NCBI GenBank assembly: GCA_014281115.1
Contig: JACONQ010000018.1
Coordinates: forward strand, 1,984,001-2,048,000
Source of the DNA: Laburnicola sp. R22_1
Lineage: Eukaryota; Ascomycota; Dothideomycetes; Pleosporales; Didymosphaeriaceae
Length of the DNA: 64,000 nucleotides
Reading direction: 5' to 3'
A program made the position numbers and the translations under genes. The number at the start of each line of letters is the position of its first letter. Position 1 is the stretch's first letter. The notes beneath the pieces were generated by a model, which had not been told where the DNA came from, did not search any database, and worked only from the letters and a program-made list of their open reading frames with translations. This document shows positions 48,276 to 59,462 of this stretch, in pieces.

Positions 48276-48954
48276 TTCTGGGTGGATTTCATATGCGGTT
48301 TGTATGTTCCACGAATAACAGCAATGAAGGCAAGGAACGCTACAGCAATGATCAGATGAGCAGTTAGGTGCGATCACAGCAGCCTTACCACGCTGGAAAA
48401 ACCGGGGCACAAGAACAATGAGCCGGGAAGCTGGGCTAGAGCAGTGGGACTAGGGAGTAATAGTACTAGTAGCTGTAAATGGTCTGGGGGAGGGGGGGGG
48501 GGCAGCGGAATAGCGCATGGAAGTTGTGTCGAACTCGGAGGTGGGCTCAGGCAATAATACTGCCGTGGTATTTCAGCGCCGAAATATCTCCGATACGCAC
48601 CGAACCATCTTCCAACGTTGACCCCAAGCACGTCTAAATACAATTCGAATTCGCCTCACTTTTCCACGTAGCAGGGATTTGTTGTTAAAAAAATACCGAT
48701 CTCTACTTGATGCACGTCTCGAGTCGCACCTCTACTATGGCTGGCTTAGGAGATTATCGTCTCATGTGCGAGTGAAGGATCGCAAGTTCCGGTCACGCCC
48801 AAATGAATACGAGACCCGATTCGGCGGCAATGCTCACAGCACAGCGACACGTGCAGCCTTCTGCAGGCCTGAGGCTGGCATTACCAGTAACCCTCATCAT
48901 AACCCCACCTCCTACCCTCGCCTGTTTTTCCTCAATAGATTCACACCGGCAAAG
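48276..48954. promoter_or_regulatory. Divergent intergenic region with a G-tract
   Basis: 679 bp between the divergent starts at 48275 (minus) and 48955 (plus). At about 48482-48502 the plus strand has a nearly pure G run (GGGGGAGGGGGGGGGGG), a possible G-quadruplex or a slippage-prone tract. No gene is assigned; the minus-strand frame 48374-48643 is Pro/Leu low-complexity caused by this tract. Confidence 0.4.
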
Positions 48955-50013
48955 ATGAAAGGTTAGCCCAAGAATCAATATGCTGAACATCGCTTATGAA
49001 ATTTAGTCGAGGAACATAAACGAGGATATCCTCGCTTAGCAGCTTTTGTGGCATCGGACCCAAGTTTCGCAATCGCGAGGAGATTCTCCTATCTCCATGC
49101 GCGGAATGTTCTCTATCGACAGGATCGCTTGGCCGATATCGAAGCCCAGCTGCAGGAGCTGGACGAAAAAGAACAGACGCAATGGTATTTGAGCTCGCGC
49201 AGAGACGATGGAAACAGTTTTCGGGCCCAACTATTAAGTAGCCTTGGTGATGAGCTTCATGAGTATGGTAAGAACCTTCCGTGTGCGATCTCGTTAGCGT
49301 GTTGGCAGTCGTTGACACCCAAAAGAGAAAGCGCTCTTCTCACATCTCCGTATTCATACGCTCCCAAGCCCCTCTTCCAGAGCAAAAGAAAACGTGCAAA
49401 TCTGGATGAATCAGTACAAACCGCTGGTCAAAAGCGAGGCGGAGTTCATCTTACAAAGCGATCTCCTCGCTTTAGACGGTACAGAGGATCGTGGAAGATT
49501 CGACGAGATTATCGAGCGGGTTGTGGAACGGGTCCTCCCATGGAATTTGGGCTACCGCGTAAGTATCCATCAAGATTTGAATAAGTATTATGCTAAGAGC
49601 TACAGCTACTCTCCTCAAAAGTATCGTTCCTGGACATGGTGCTGTGTTGTTGGGAAAAGGTTAACCATGACAGGAAACGCGGGTGATGACGAGCGATCAA
49701 AATGTGCACATATACAAGCCCGGTCGACTGCGCATGCTTTCTCGAGTAGCAATCACACTGATTGTAGTTTTACTGCTGCTAGTCCCCATGTTGGTTCTCT
49801 ACAATCTTCACACGGGCTTGCGGCGGTTTCTGACGATCATTTTCTCTATTTTGGGTTTCGCTCTCGTCGTTTGTCTCACGACAAAGGCTAGAAAGGTGGA
49901 AATTTTCGCTGCCACTGCTGCGTGAGTTGCAGAATGCTCTGCAAGTCCTATCGATGCTAACGTTTCCCAGTTATGGTGCCATCCTAGTCGTCTTCGTAGC
50001 TCAGTCAGCTTAA
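48955..50013 (+). CDS. DUF6594 membrane protein
   Basis: Five exons: 48955-48961, 49007-49267, 49326-49558, 49674-49921, 49971-50013; introns of 45, 58, 115 and 49 bp; 263 aa. It shows the DUF6594 layout: an N-terminal GYPRLAAFVASDPSFAIARRF block followed by LHARNVLYRQDRLADIEAQLQELD, a helical middle (YKPLVKSEAEFILQ, ERVVERVLPW), an SDQNVHIYKPGRLRM segment, and three C-terminal membrane helices (about 190-210, 218-236, 244-261) with KARKVEIFAATAAYGAILVVF. Most splice sites are canonical (GTTAGC, GTAAGA, GTAAGT, GTGAGT); the third intron might hide a small extra exon. DUF6594 proteins are abundant in filamentous fungi and unstudied. The stop lies 21 bp from that of the caspase-pseudokinase gene, so the two are convergent. 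Confidence 0.85.
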
Positions 50014-50034
50014 GAAGCCTCATTCGACGCACAC

Positions 50035-52394
50035 CTATTTGGAGACATGCCAAATTGCTTCACATCTCCCTAACACATCCTGAGTCGCCATATTCGCCGC
50101 TAGTCGTTCAAGCGTATCAAGGACCTGTCTTTGGAACTGGGGAAGTGTCTCGTCACGGCAATTTTGGCCTGTAAGACAGATTTCGACGATTTGAGCGTAG
50201 GGCGAGCCCATGATGTGAGCCAGATCCTCTCCGCGTGAAAGAGCAATGAGGATGTCTTGAGCTTCCTCGGCGGACGGAACCTTGCGGAGCTCAGGCTTGA
50301 TATCAAAAATTGACTTCCAGTACCCCAGCTCAAGCAAAAGCACGCCCTGCACATGGTCAGACTATTGCTGAAACAGAGGATCAAACTTACTAATGCGTAT
50401 ACATCATGTGGATACGAAAACTTCTCTTGCGGGTTGCCCCACCGAGACGGCGGTGTATATATCATTCTTTCTCGCCTAAATTCTGCCTCTTTCTTAGTAT
50501 CGTCAGATTCTTCTCGAGCGTGCTCAAAACCAAACAACCACGGATCACCGGAATATGGCTCATGTCTCGTGAGCGTATCGGACGATGTTCTTGAGGACAA
50601 GAAGAGCATGGTTTCACTTCTTACGCCCTTGTGTATCCATCCAATGGATTGAAGCGCCATAATAGTTTGTGCTAGACCATAGGCCATTCGAAACCGCCTC
50701 TCTAGGGACATTCGCCTAATTCTGTTAAACGTCGATATTAGAGGCGCCAATGTGTCAGTTCCGTGGGGGAAGTCGAAGACTAGTCCATACCAGCCCTGTC
50801 CTCCGTCGGTCTCCGCGGTGAACCCTACGCATTTGCATACATGGAATTGTTCTGGCAGCTGACTCGAAAGCAAAGATACCACCTTCGTTATTGCGGCCTT
50901 GCGTTCGGGAAGGGACAAAGCCTTCTCCTTGGCACTTGTGTGGATAATCTCGACGATTCGGGGCCTGCCGTCGATTCTGCACGTAACATATCTGTCCATT
51001 CGTTTCAAGAGCTTCGTGTACTTGACCTCTCGCCGGGGCCAGAAATGTATGTCATCATGCGCCAAAGAACGTAGGTCCCGCGACAGAAGCTGGAGTTTTG
51101 CGGCTGCTGTAATACCCGCCTCTGCTGCACTCTCGTTTCGCTCAAGCTGCTCAAGCTTTGCAGCCTCCTGAAACTCTGGATGAGCTTTAAGAATGCCCCA
51201 AACTCTACTTGACAGTTTCTGGAGTCGCCGTTCCCAGTCGGCCAGAATAGCTTCGCTTTCCGCCGGATCGACTGTGGGCACATCCAGGGAAGCATGCGGC
51301 GCTGATGTGAGTTCGGCTATACTTTGCAGTGTTGCAAGTACAGCTTTTTTATCCTCCTGGCGCATGTGGTCCAAGAGCCTCCCTTTGGTGCCGGCCTTGT
51401 TCTCCTTTAGGAGGAAGTCCAAAAATCCACTTGATTGGCCAACGACTTGGTCCACACGGACGGTCATCACATTCGGCGGCGCCGAGGATTTGATCCAATT
51501 ACCCAGCTCCTGTATGGCCTCATCGTCCGGGGGGCTCCTGATGAGCGCGGTAAATGTCAGGGCGCCCTTCGAGTTGGCAAGTGTAAATTCCTGCTCCTTT
51601 TGCGCATCCCCCGGCGCGGACAAGGGCCTCAACAAGATACTAATCCTGGATGTCTCCCGGAGAAGAAGATGCACTGGATCTTGGAGCGTCTGCTTGAAGA
51701 TGGAGCCTACCAGCTCAATGACGCGCACCTCGCCTTTACCTCGCAGTCGTTGCCTTGTCTCTTGGACGAAGAAGTGCGTAAAAGAAGAGTCGCCTGGCCG
51801 TGGCGTTTGGCCACCGGATGGAGATGCCGCAAGAAGTTCCACGCCACCTTCGCCTCGTGCTTTTGCTGCAGATGAAGCATAGCAACAGTCGAATACCAGC
51901 AATACATCAGCTTTTGCATGCATGAGTTGTGGCTGTATCAGATACCAGTCGACCGTTGGGCCACCGATGCTTTGTCTATAAACATGTGCGCATTAGCGGA
52001 AATCAGTGTAAGCTTTATATGTCACGTACGCAGCCCATATAGCCTTGTTATTTGTTCTGTCTCTATCGCCATGACCAGAATAATACACAATCATGAGATT
52101 GCCGACCGAGTTGTATTCGCGCTTGAAGCGAGAGATTGTGAACTCTAATTCGTCTCCACATTTGTCGGCATCCATGGGTATTGCAAACTCCTCGACATTG
52201 TAGTGGAATTCATCGCGGAAAAGTGAGAGGATCTTCTGGCTTTCTTCTCTGCAAGAAGGCCGGAAATCATCCTTCTGCCAATATAATGCCAGTACTCCGA
52301 CGTTGTTATAAGGACAACATTGGCGCGAAAATATCAGGCCGGTGTGGTTGGTGGGCGCCGCCGCCGGTGCCGGGTCCGATCCATTGTCCCCCAT
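50035..52394 (-). CDS. Caspase-like (C14) protease fused to a pseudokinase
   Basis: Exons 52394-52030, 51975-50391 and 50346-50035 with introns of 54 and 44 bp (GTACGT...TATAG; GTAAGT...GTGCAG) give 753 aa. The N-terminal caspase fold runs from about residue 30 to 245: VGVLALYW strand, MIVYYSGHGD with catalytic His108, VLLVFDCCYAS with the Cys dyad (Cys153 aligns with the metacaspase nucleophile), then FTHFFVQETRQRL. A linker and a helical region (about 355-420) lead to a kinase-like domain (about 430-753): WYGLVFDFP hinge, GWIHKGVRSETMLF where HRD reads HKG (570-575), GFEHAR in place of DFG (604-609), YTPPSRWG, PHDVYALGVLLLELGYW. The kinase motifs lack the catalytic Asp residues, so it is a pseudokinase of the type found with HeLo-domain cell-death proteins. 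Inference: an activatable death protease. Confidence 0.85.
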
Positions 52395-52611
52395 CGTGAA
52401 GGAAAAAGTTGGGCTACTGTTCTGACCCTGGTGCTGATGGACAGTAAACTTAGAATGGGTTGATGGACAAGACACACGATCTCCTGATGTGGCGCGAAAG
52501 GCACGCCTGGAAGCAACCAATCTACTGGTTTTAATAATCGGGGGATATCTTGGCACCCCTCTAAAATTCGCCTACTACTACTTAAGATTAAGATTAATAC
52601 TATATTATTAT
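52395..52611. promoter_or_regulatory. Promoter side of the caspase-pseudokinase gene and island edge
   Basis: Balanced composition until about 52560, then an abrupt change to RIP-type AT-rich sequence. The promoter is therefore at most about 170 bp long before repeats begin. The in-frame upstream ATG at 52556 adds a low-complexity leader and is not preferred; the ATG at 52394 directly starts MGDNGSD. Confidence 0.4.
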
Positions 52612-53858
52612 AAAGTATATTAGGAAGAGAAACATCGCAGACCTTTTAGTGTATAGTATAACGCTATAAGGGAAAGCTATAGGTGTGCTAAAAACGCATT
52701 AAAAAAAGGTAAAGTAGCAAGCTAGGTTAGGCTAGGGACTATTTGTTAGCACGTGCAAATTAGCCCTTTGTACTAATAATAAGATAGTTAATTATAGTAT
52801 ACTATAGTCTATAAATACTAAAGTTAAAGTTAAAAATAAGAATATAACATAGTCTATATATAAAGTATAAAAATCTATAACTAAATTAAGTATTTATTTA
52901 CCCTTATATATAAAGTATATTATTGCCTAAGACCTTAAGATTACTATCTATAATAGCCTTCCCTTAACTAAACAACGCGATTTTTATAGGGTAGGTAGTT
53001 ACACGCCTATATATATATAATAAAATAGATAATACTAATAGTAATACCTAGGGTTAATATTATAAAAGTTAAATGCCTTCTAATTTTACTAGTAGTATAG
53101 CAGCATAATATAAGTTATATAGTAAATAGATTACTATAGCTAGTTTATCTTTTTATAGTATTAGCAAATATCTACATACTCTAAGGACTATAGATTTTAA
53201 CCTATAGCTCTCTCTCTACTATTTTAGCAGCCTAGTCCTTAGCTATATAGATAAACTAAACTAGAACTATTTTAAAAAGCAATAGACTAAATTCGCTAAA
53301 AGTTATTAGAGATATATAAAATATAAAAAGCCACTATTTACTCTAGAGATTCTAAAGAGTTGTTATATTAATAGATTCTACTAAAAATAGGTAATAGAAA
53401 TATAGTAAATATACAAATACGCGCTTATACTATAGTACTTTTATAGGAAATAAGTAGAGTAAAGCTAGTAAAGTATTAGAGTACTATTTAGTGTTAAAAG
53501 TAGGAAGCGTATGCGTATAATTTATTATATATTATAGTAGTAAAGTAAAGTAGAAGTTCTAAGTAGTTAATTATCTAGTAATATAGTAAAAAGTTAAAAG
53601 ATAAGTGTTAATTATCTAGTAATGTAGTAGGCAAATAAGCAGATAGAGTATTATTATTATAGGTTATCTTAGAAGCTAAGGGAGATATTAGAAAAACTTT
53701 AACGCACTCTAGATCCTAGGGCTTAGCGCGCATATAATATAATATTATATAATATTATATAGGCGCTAATAACGCAAAAAAATGCAGTAATTAAACGTAG
53801 TAGGGCTACTTAAAAACTAATAAGTGAAGGTAGTTTATACTCCTGCCTAGAAGGGATT
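52612..53858 (+). mobile_element. R-B element copy lacking its left terminal repeat
   Basis: Collinear with 5755-7050 over about 1.25 kb; the right terminal block (about 53700-53858) is present, the left one missing at the island boundary. Differences are mostly transitions. Confidence 0.55.
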
Positions 53859-54095
53859 ATAAAGTATATAAGTTTCTAAAAAAGTATTATTTTATATATA
53901 CAATTTCTAAGTAAGATGCTTTGCTTTTTTTATTAAATTATTTAAGATAAAAGTCTTTATTATTCTACTTCTATATAAGCTAAACTGGATTAAATTAGCA
54001 CTATATAACCCTGATTTTAGTTTTTTTTTAATTTTAATACTATTTTCTTATATTATTAATATATAAGTAGTTACTTTTAATTAATCTTTTATTAA
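53859..54095. repeat. AT-rich spacer
   Basis: Includes a fragment of the short dispersed repeat at about 53900-53975; nothing else seen. Confidence 0.5.
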
Positions 54096-54100
54096 ATAGT

Positions 54101-54286
54101 TATCAGATTTAATAGTTGAATGCGATAATGCGCCTTAATAGATAATAATAATTGTATTGTGTTTGTGTCCACCGTGTTTAGCTGGTTCTGACTTCTTCGC
54201 TAGTGTGCCAAGCCAGGTGGTCCCTGCTTTATTGTACAGATCCAACCTTAACGCGCTTGTTCTATCTAACAGCTGCATATCTAACA
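54101..54286 (-). repeat. 3' LTR of copia element 3
   Basis: Partner of 58876-59061. Its outer end has decayed (TATCAGATT against TGTTAGATT). Confidence 0.9.
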
Positions 54287-57200
54287 CACCTCCTTAGCTT
54301 AGAAGATCCTTGCAAGCTAAACTATTTAGCAGTCTATTATCCTAAAGTAAGGTTATTAAGGTGCCCTTAAATTTCCTTAAGAGGTGCTTTATTCGCTACT
54401 TTGCGTTCTGTTATCTTAACCAGCCCAAGTTGGGTTAGGAACCCTTTCCACTTGTTAACTAAGAGGACCTTTGTAAAGCCGTTAGCGATTATTTCTACTA
54501 ATTGTACGTACTCCACCTTAGTCTTTCTAGTAGAGACTTCCTATCTTAACTAGTGATTGTGAATGTCAACGTGTCGTAGTTTAGTCTAAAGCCTAGATAT
54601 CTCCTTAGTAACTAGTTAAATAGTTTGCTTATTATCGCATTGGACAGTAATTAATAATGAGCGTAGTTTAATCTGTAGTTTGTCCAGTAGTCTTAATATA
54701 AAGATTGCTTCCTTGGCTACTTGCAATAAGGTAAGAAGCTCTGCTTTAGTTGTTAAAGTTGTGACAGTGTCTTATTTGCTTGCTTTCTAGGCAATAAGTC
54801 CGTTAAATAGCTTAATAGCGTATTCTTGCGAGCTCTTTCTATTTAGTGTGTTGTTAGCAAATAAGGCATTGCTGGCTACTTAAAGGCAGTTGCCTCCTCT
54901 AAGCTATAGTGCTCTCTATCTAGTGCTTAATAAGTATAGTAGTACTTAATTAGTGGCATTATAATATTCCAAGCCCGAATTTAATAGGAATTAAGCTAGT
55001 CTTAAGGTTGCAAAGGCTATATCTAGTTAAGTTGTTACTGCCGCGAATAGAAGCAATCTAATCTTGCGTTAGTATTTGTTAATTTCTAAGGGTGTCGCTA
55101 AGCCGTCTTATAGTTTTAGCTTAATAGCTGCTATTGGGGTGTTGTGTTAAATATCCCTCTTATTAACTAATTAACTAATCTTGTCTAAGTAGGCAGCCTA
55201 AGAGAGTTAAATCGTCCTAGTCTTTTAATCTCTAATAATCTCTACGCTAAGGAATTACTAAAGGTTATTTCCTTCACTTAAGGTGTATTTTTCTTGTAGG
55301 CGCTTAATTGCTTATTAGGCTTCTTCCTCTTTCTGCTTATAAAAAGCTAAGATAATATCGTCAACGTAGAAGAAGACAATAATTCTGTCTTTAAGAAGGC
55401 AGCATGGCTCATAAGGCACTGTTTAGAAACCTAGAGCTTTAAGTGTTAAGGTAAACTCTTTCTACTAGAGGAGTAGTGAGATCTAAAGACTATATAAAGC
55501 CTTATTGACTTAAAGTATTGTTTTAGGCTTCTAATAGCCATGGGGCATTCTTATATATACCTCTTAGTTTATACTTGCATAAATAAAAGCGTTTATAACG
55601 TCGTATTACTTAAGCTCCATATTATAGTAAGCTGCTATTACTACTAGTATTCGGAACAACCTACTAGCAAGCGTGGCTGTATAAGTGTCTTAAGAGGTAA
55701 TATTCCATTATTAATTGCCCTAGATAACTAGCCGTGCCTTGCACTTTAGTAAGCGATGGTGTTTGTTAAGCTTATAGGTGTATATCTATATATAGTTAAG
55801 GATCTACTATCCTATTAGTTTAATCTTCTTTATTAGTACTTCTAACTATAATTTTATTTGTTTGTGGCTTACAAAGTAATCCCGCTTTACTTCTTTAAAC
55901 AATTCGCCCATCGGGTAATCCTTAAGCTTCGTATAGCACGTTGGCAGAGGTGGAAGTTAACTTTAATAAGGCTTTAAGCCTTTGGCAAGCGTTCTTATTA
56001 TCTTAGTCTTGTCTATAATATCTCCTCTATATTTCCCAACATGGCCAGCTTAAGTTCCTGCCATAAAGGCGGCTACCTAGGGGACAGCTTTGGATGACCC
56101 TTTTAGGTTTATTTCTAATTTATTTCCAGCCATTAACTGCGCAAGTAATGCCGCAGGTAGTAGTATAGTTAGAGGAGTTGGATAGTTGTCCTTAGTTTTG
56201 CTACTAAAGACAGTTTGTTTGTTAAAGATAACATCGCGGGTGCTTATTACCTTAGCAAGTGACGGTATCCAAATTTAATAGATATTTAAGGACTAGTATC
56301 CTACTAGGTAACTAATCTAAGCCTTTAGGTCTAGGCGTTATAGCCTTAATTTACCTTAATGTATATTATCCGTTATTGCGAACACTTTGCAGCCATACGC
56401 TTTAAGGTAAGCGAGATTAGGTTTCTTAATTAAGGTAACTACTCTGTTGTTTAGAGCAACTCGTGTAAAGAATATCTCGTATGGCGTTTTCTAGTTGTTC
56501 GCATAATTTGGTGTTTAATTATAGAGGTATACTGCAGCTCTTATAACTTTAGGCCATAGTTCTTAGAGTAGGTTAGCATTAAGACGCATCGCGCGCAATT
56601 TCTCTTTATTTACACCCCCTAAGCGTTTGGCACCTCTATTTTAAGCTTATGCATCTAGGGCGAAAGGCTTAATAGTAATTCCTTATAATGCCAACCAGCG
56701 CTTAATTTCCGGTTTTACTATCGTAATCTCGTTATCCGCTTTAATAACCTTAACTATAATATTATAATGGTTTTTAAGGAAGAGAAAGAAGTTTAATAAA
56801 ACTTTAATAACCGACTTTGCTAGTTAATTATCTTTAAAATAAAAGTCCTATTACAGGCCTAAGTACCTATTAGTAATAAGTATTTGGCTCCTTTCGCTAG
56901 TGCTACTTTGCGCCTTATAGGCATAAAAGTTAATAGCTAGTCTTTCTCCTAGTCCTTTATTGTTAATTCGCGGTGCTTGGCTAATTTGTCGCTAGATCTT
57001 TACTTTCCCATAGGAGTTATATTAAACTATTGTAACTCCCTTAACTCGCACCCCTTTAGCTTGCTACACAAGATGTTTAATAGCTACTAGTCTAGGGTGT
57101 TCTAGTCTCTTATGCCATAATTTAGCTAAGGCCCTTTATAGTGCTTCTTTTATTCGTGATGTATTCTTATAGATGTAATATAAAGTGGGTAGTAGCGGAT

Positions 57201-58500
57201 AATACTTAAGTACCTATTAACTATGTATCTCGGATAGTTTTCTAATAATCTTATCGTCTGGTTCTTTTAGCGTAGTTGGGTCCGTTTGCGTATCCTACTA
57301 GATTCCTCTATATCTTAGTAGTTAAAAGGAGACTAGGTTGTATAGGAGGTCTAAACAAATAGCCATATTATATAGAACCAACGTAGTTGTTCTATGTTAG
57401 CCTCTTAGTGTTAAGTTAACAGAGCTGTAGTCTTTTATCTATATCTTTATATTGCTAGCCTATATATAATCTTCGGACGTAGGTAGATAGAAGTTATAGA
57501 TACGGTCGGGGTTATTTATAATATAGTAAGTTAATCCTAAATTAAGAATAAACGAGCGCTTTAGCGGGTAATTAGATACTTTTGTTTCTATTAGCGCTGA
57601 TGTAAACGCAGCATTGACATTTAATATTCTCTATCCCTCTAGTTAGTCCTTAGGGGACTCGAGGATCTTAGGTGTGGGCGTGTGCGATTGTTTAATATTT
57701 GGTGTTTTTAATCTTAGTCTGCTTTGTCCTCTTAACAGTTCTTGAAATTTAGAATTGTGCTCGCGCTTTAATGCGACGAGTTCTTTAATCTTCTTATTTA
57801 GTTTCCACTACTTAGGAGCTTTGTCTGCATTAATATAGAAGTAATCCTAAAGTCTATAGCGATGTCCACACGCAGGACATTTAGCGCCTCCTATTTTTGT
57901 AGGTTTTTAGACTAAAGATAAGTTCTTATTATCTTTTTAGTCATTACGTTAATATTAGGGTCTGCCCTGTTTTCTAGATGGTGCTGCTTTGGCATCAATG
58001 CCCTGGGTGGTTTTCCCACTTTTAGCGAGGTATAATAAGTCATCTGCCACAAATGCGGCCTTGTGCTTCCCTATTTAAGGGGTTGGATAATTTAATATTA
58101 TATACTCTTAGAAGCGCTTTATTATTTCTTTCCGATTTATGCCAGGTGTGAACCGTCCGCTATTCTAAAAGGTCATAGACTAATTGGGCGCAACTTTGTT
58201 TACAGCAGTTAGAAAGTCCTTTATAATTATATTAATCTGTGTTATCTTAGGAATATTGCTTATCTCCGCTTCTGTAGCTGCTTAATTATATTTAGCAAGC
58301 CATATATCCCAATTCAACGCGTTTCTTATTAGTCTGAGGGATGTAAAGTATTAGTCGCGGGCTCGTTCTCTCTTAAATCGTTCGTCAACGCCAACTGTGG
58401 CTTTAAGGTTCGTAATCCACTGTCTTAGTGGTTAATCTAGGAGGCAGCAAGTGCGCTAAAGATATGGGCTGACAGTAGCCTAAATATAAACAATGATTTA

Positions 58501-58719
58501 CTAGAGGCTTGTTTGCTCCTTTTTAAAATTATGTCGATTGTTCTTATACTGCTTAGTAAGAATCTTATAATACTTAAGATCTTCTTTAAACGCCTTAAGT
58601 CCTATTGCTAACAGTTTAGACTGCCTTGTTAGGATGCTAACATTCGCTGCTAGAGTATACCTATTAATTAGCGGCGCCCTTAGGGCTATAGATTTAGGTT
58701 TTATTAGGATATTCGACAT
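58501..58719 (-). pseudogene. Copia gag remnant of element 3
   Basis: 72 codons starting MSNILIKPKSIALRAPLINR, highly basic, closed by TAG. The frame resumes with Gag-like sequence (ALNWDIWLAKYN, TFNSGRFTPG-type) to the zinc knuckle. Transposon-derived. Confidence 0.65.
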
Positions 58720-58875
58720 AGGATCGACTTTTAGCCAAATACGATATGCGACGCATCTAGACTAGAGCTACATTATCCATGCCCTATAGTCGGTATGGTC
58801 TTAAAGGGTCACCGTTGGGTCACGCTAGGGTAGTGCAGCCATTTTGGTATTAATTAAGGCAGTAAGACTCTTAAT

Positions 58876-59061
58876 TGTTAGATTTAATAGTTGAATGCGA
58901 TAATGCGCCTTAATAGATAATAATAATTGTATTATGTTTATGTCTACCGTGTTTGGCTAGTTCTGACTTCTTCGCTAGTGTGCTAAGCCAGGTGGTCCCT
59001 GCTTTATTGTACAGATCCAACCTTAACGCGCTTGTTCTATCTAACAGCTGCATATCTAACA
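58876..59061 (-). repeat. 5' LTR of copia element 3
   Basis: Begins TGTTAGAT and ends TCTAACA in plus orientation; followed by the ATAGT target duplication. Confidence 0.9.
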
Positions 59062-59066
59062 ATAGT

Positions 59067-59462
59067 ACTAAAAGCAAACAGCCTATATATTTTTAAAATT
59101 AGAGACTATTTTTTAAAATTAAAGAATTACTTTAACTATTAATATTTTAATAATATAAGAAAATAGTAAAAAAATTTAAAAAAATTTAAAGTTTATATAT
59201 TAAAAAAAAGACTTTGTTAAAAAATCTATATATTATATAATAATAGAGTAATAATAATAACCTTTAAAAAAGTAGGTACGGGGGAATTTTAAAGAGGTGC
59301 TAAGATATCCCCTAATTATTAAAACTAGCAGATTGTTGGCAGCGAGTTTCAGCCTTGTGTAACATGCCAGCACACTCGGCCACCCACCTCGGCCGCGAGT
59401 TGCCTTGCTCAATTGACAATCACCAGAAGCATTCTCTTCCTTCTTGATCGCTCTTTGCCACA
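59067..59462. promoter_or_regulatory. AT-rich flank and short promoter of the kinase-ankyrin gene
   Basis: RIP-type AT-rich to about 59280, then balanced sequence; the promoter within island B is thus about 150-180 bp. The ATG at 59463 has a good context (GCCACAATGAG). Confidence 0.4.

Larger units (their letters stand above)
54101..59061 (-). mobile_element. Ty1/copia LTR retrotransposon on the minus strand
   Basis: 186-bp LTRs at 54101-54286 and 58876-59061, with a perfect 5-bp target duplication ATAGT (54096-54100 and 59062-59066). Minus-strand order from the right: LTR, candidate primer site ATTAAGAGTCTTAC, Gag from 58719, zinc knuckle CPACGHR near 57880, integrase, reverse transcriptase with intact FFYVDD at about 55367-55384, RNase H, purine tract (AAGGAGGTG) and LTR. 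It is less degraded than the other copia elements: long pieces read through, many catalytic motifs survive, and CA/TG are commoner. Stops still break every domain, so it is not autonomous. Confidence 0.92.

Noticed and set aside
47622..48410. 262-codon minus-strand frame
   Set aside because: Covers parts of two genes in the wrong frame; the spliced 95-aa product reads as a real beta-rich protein.
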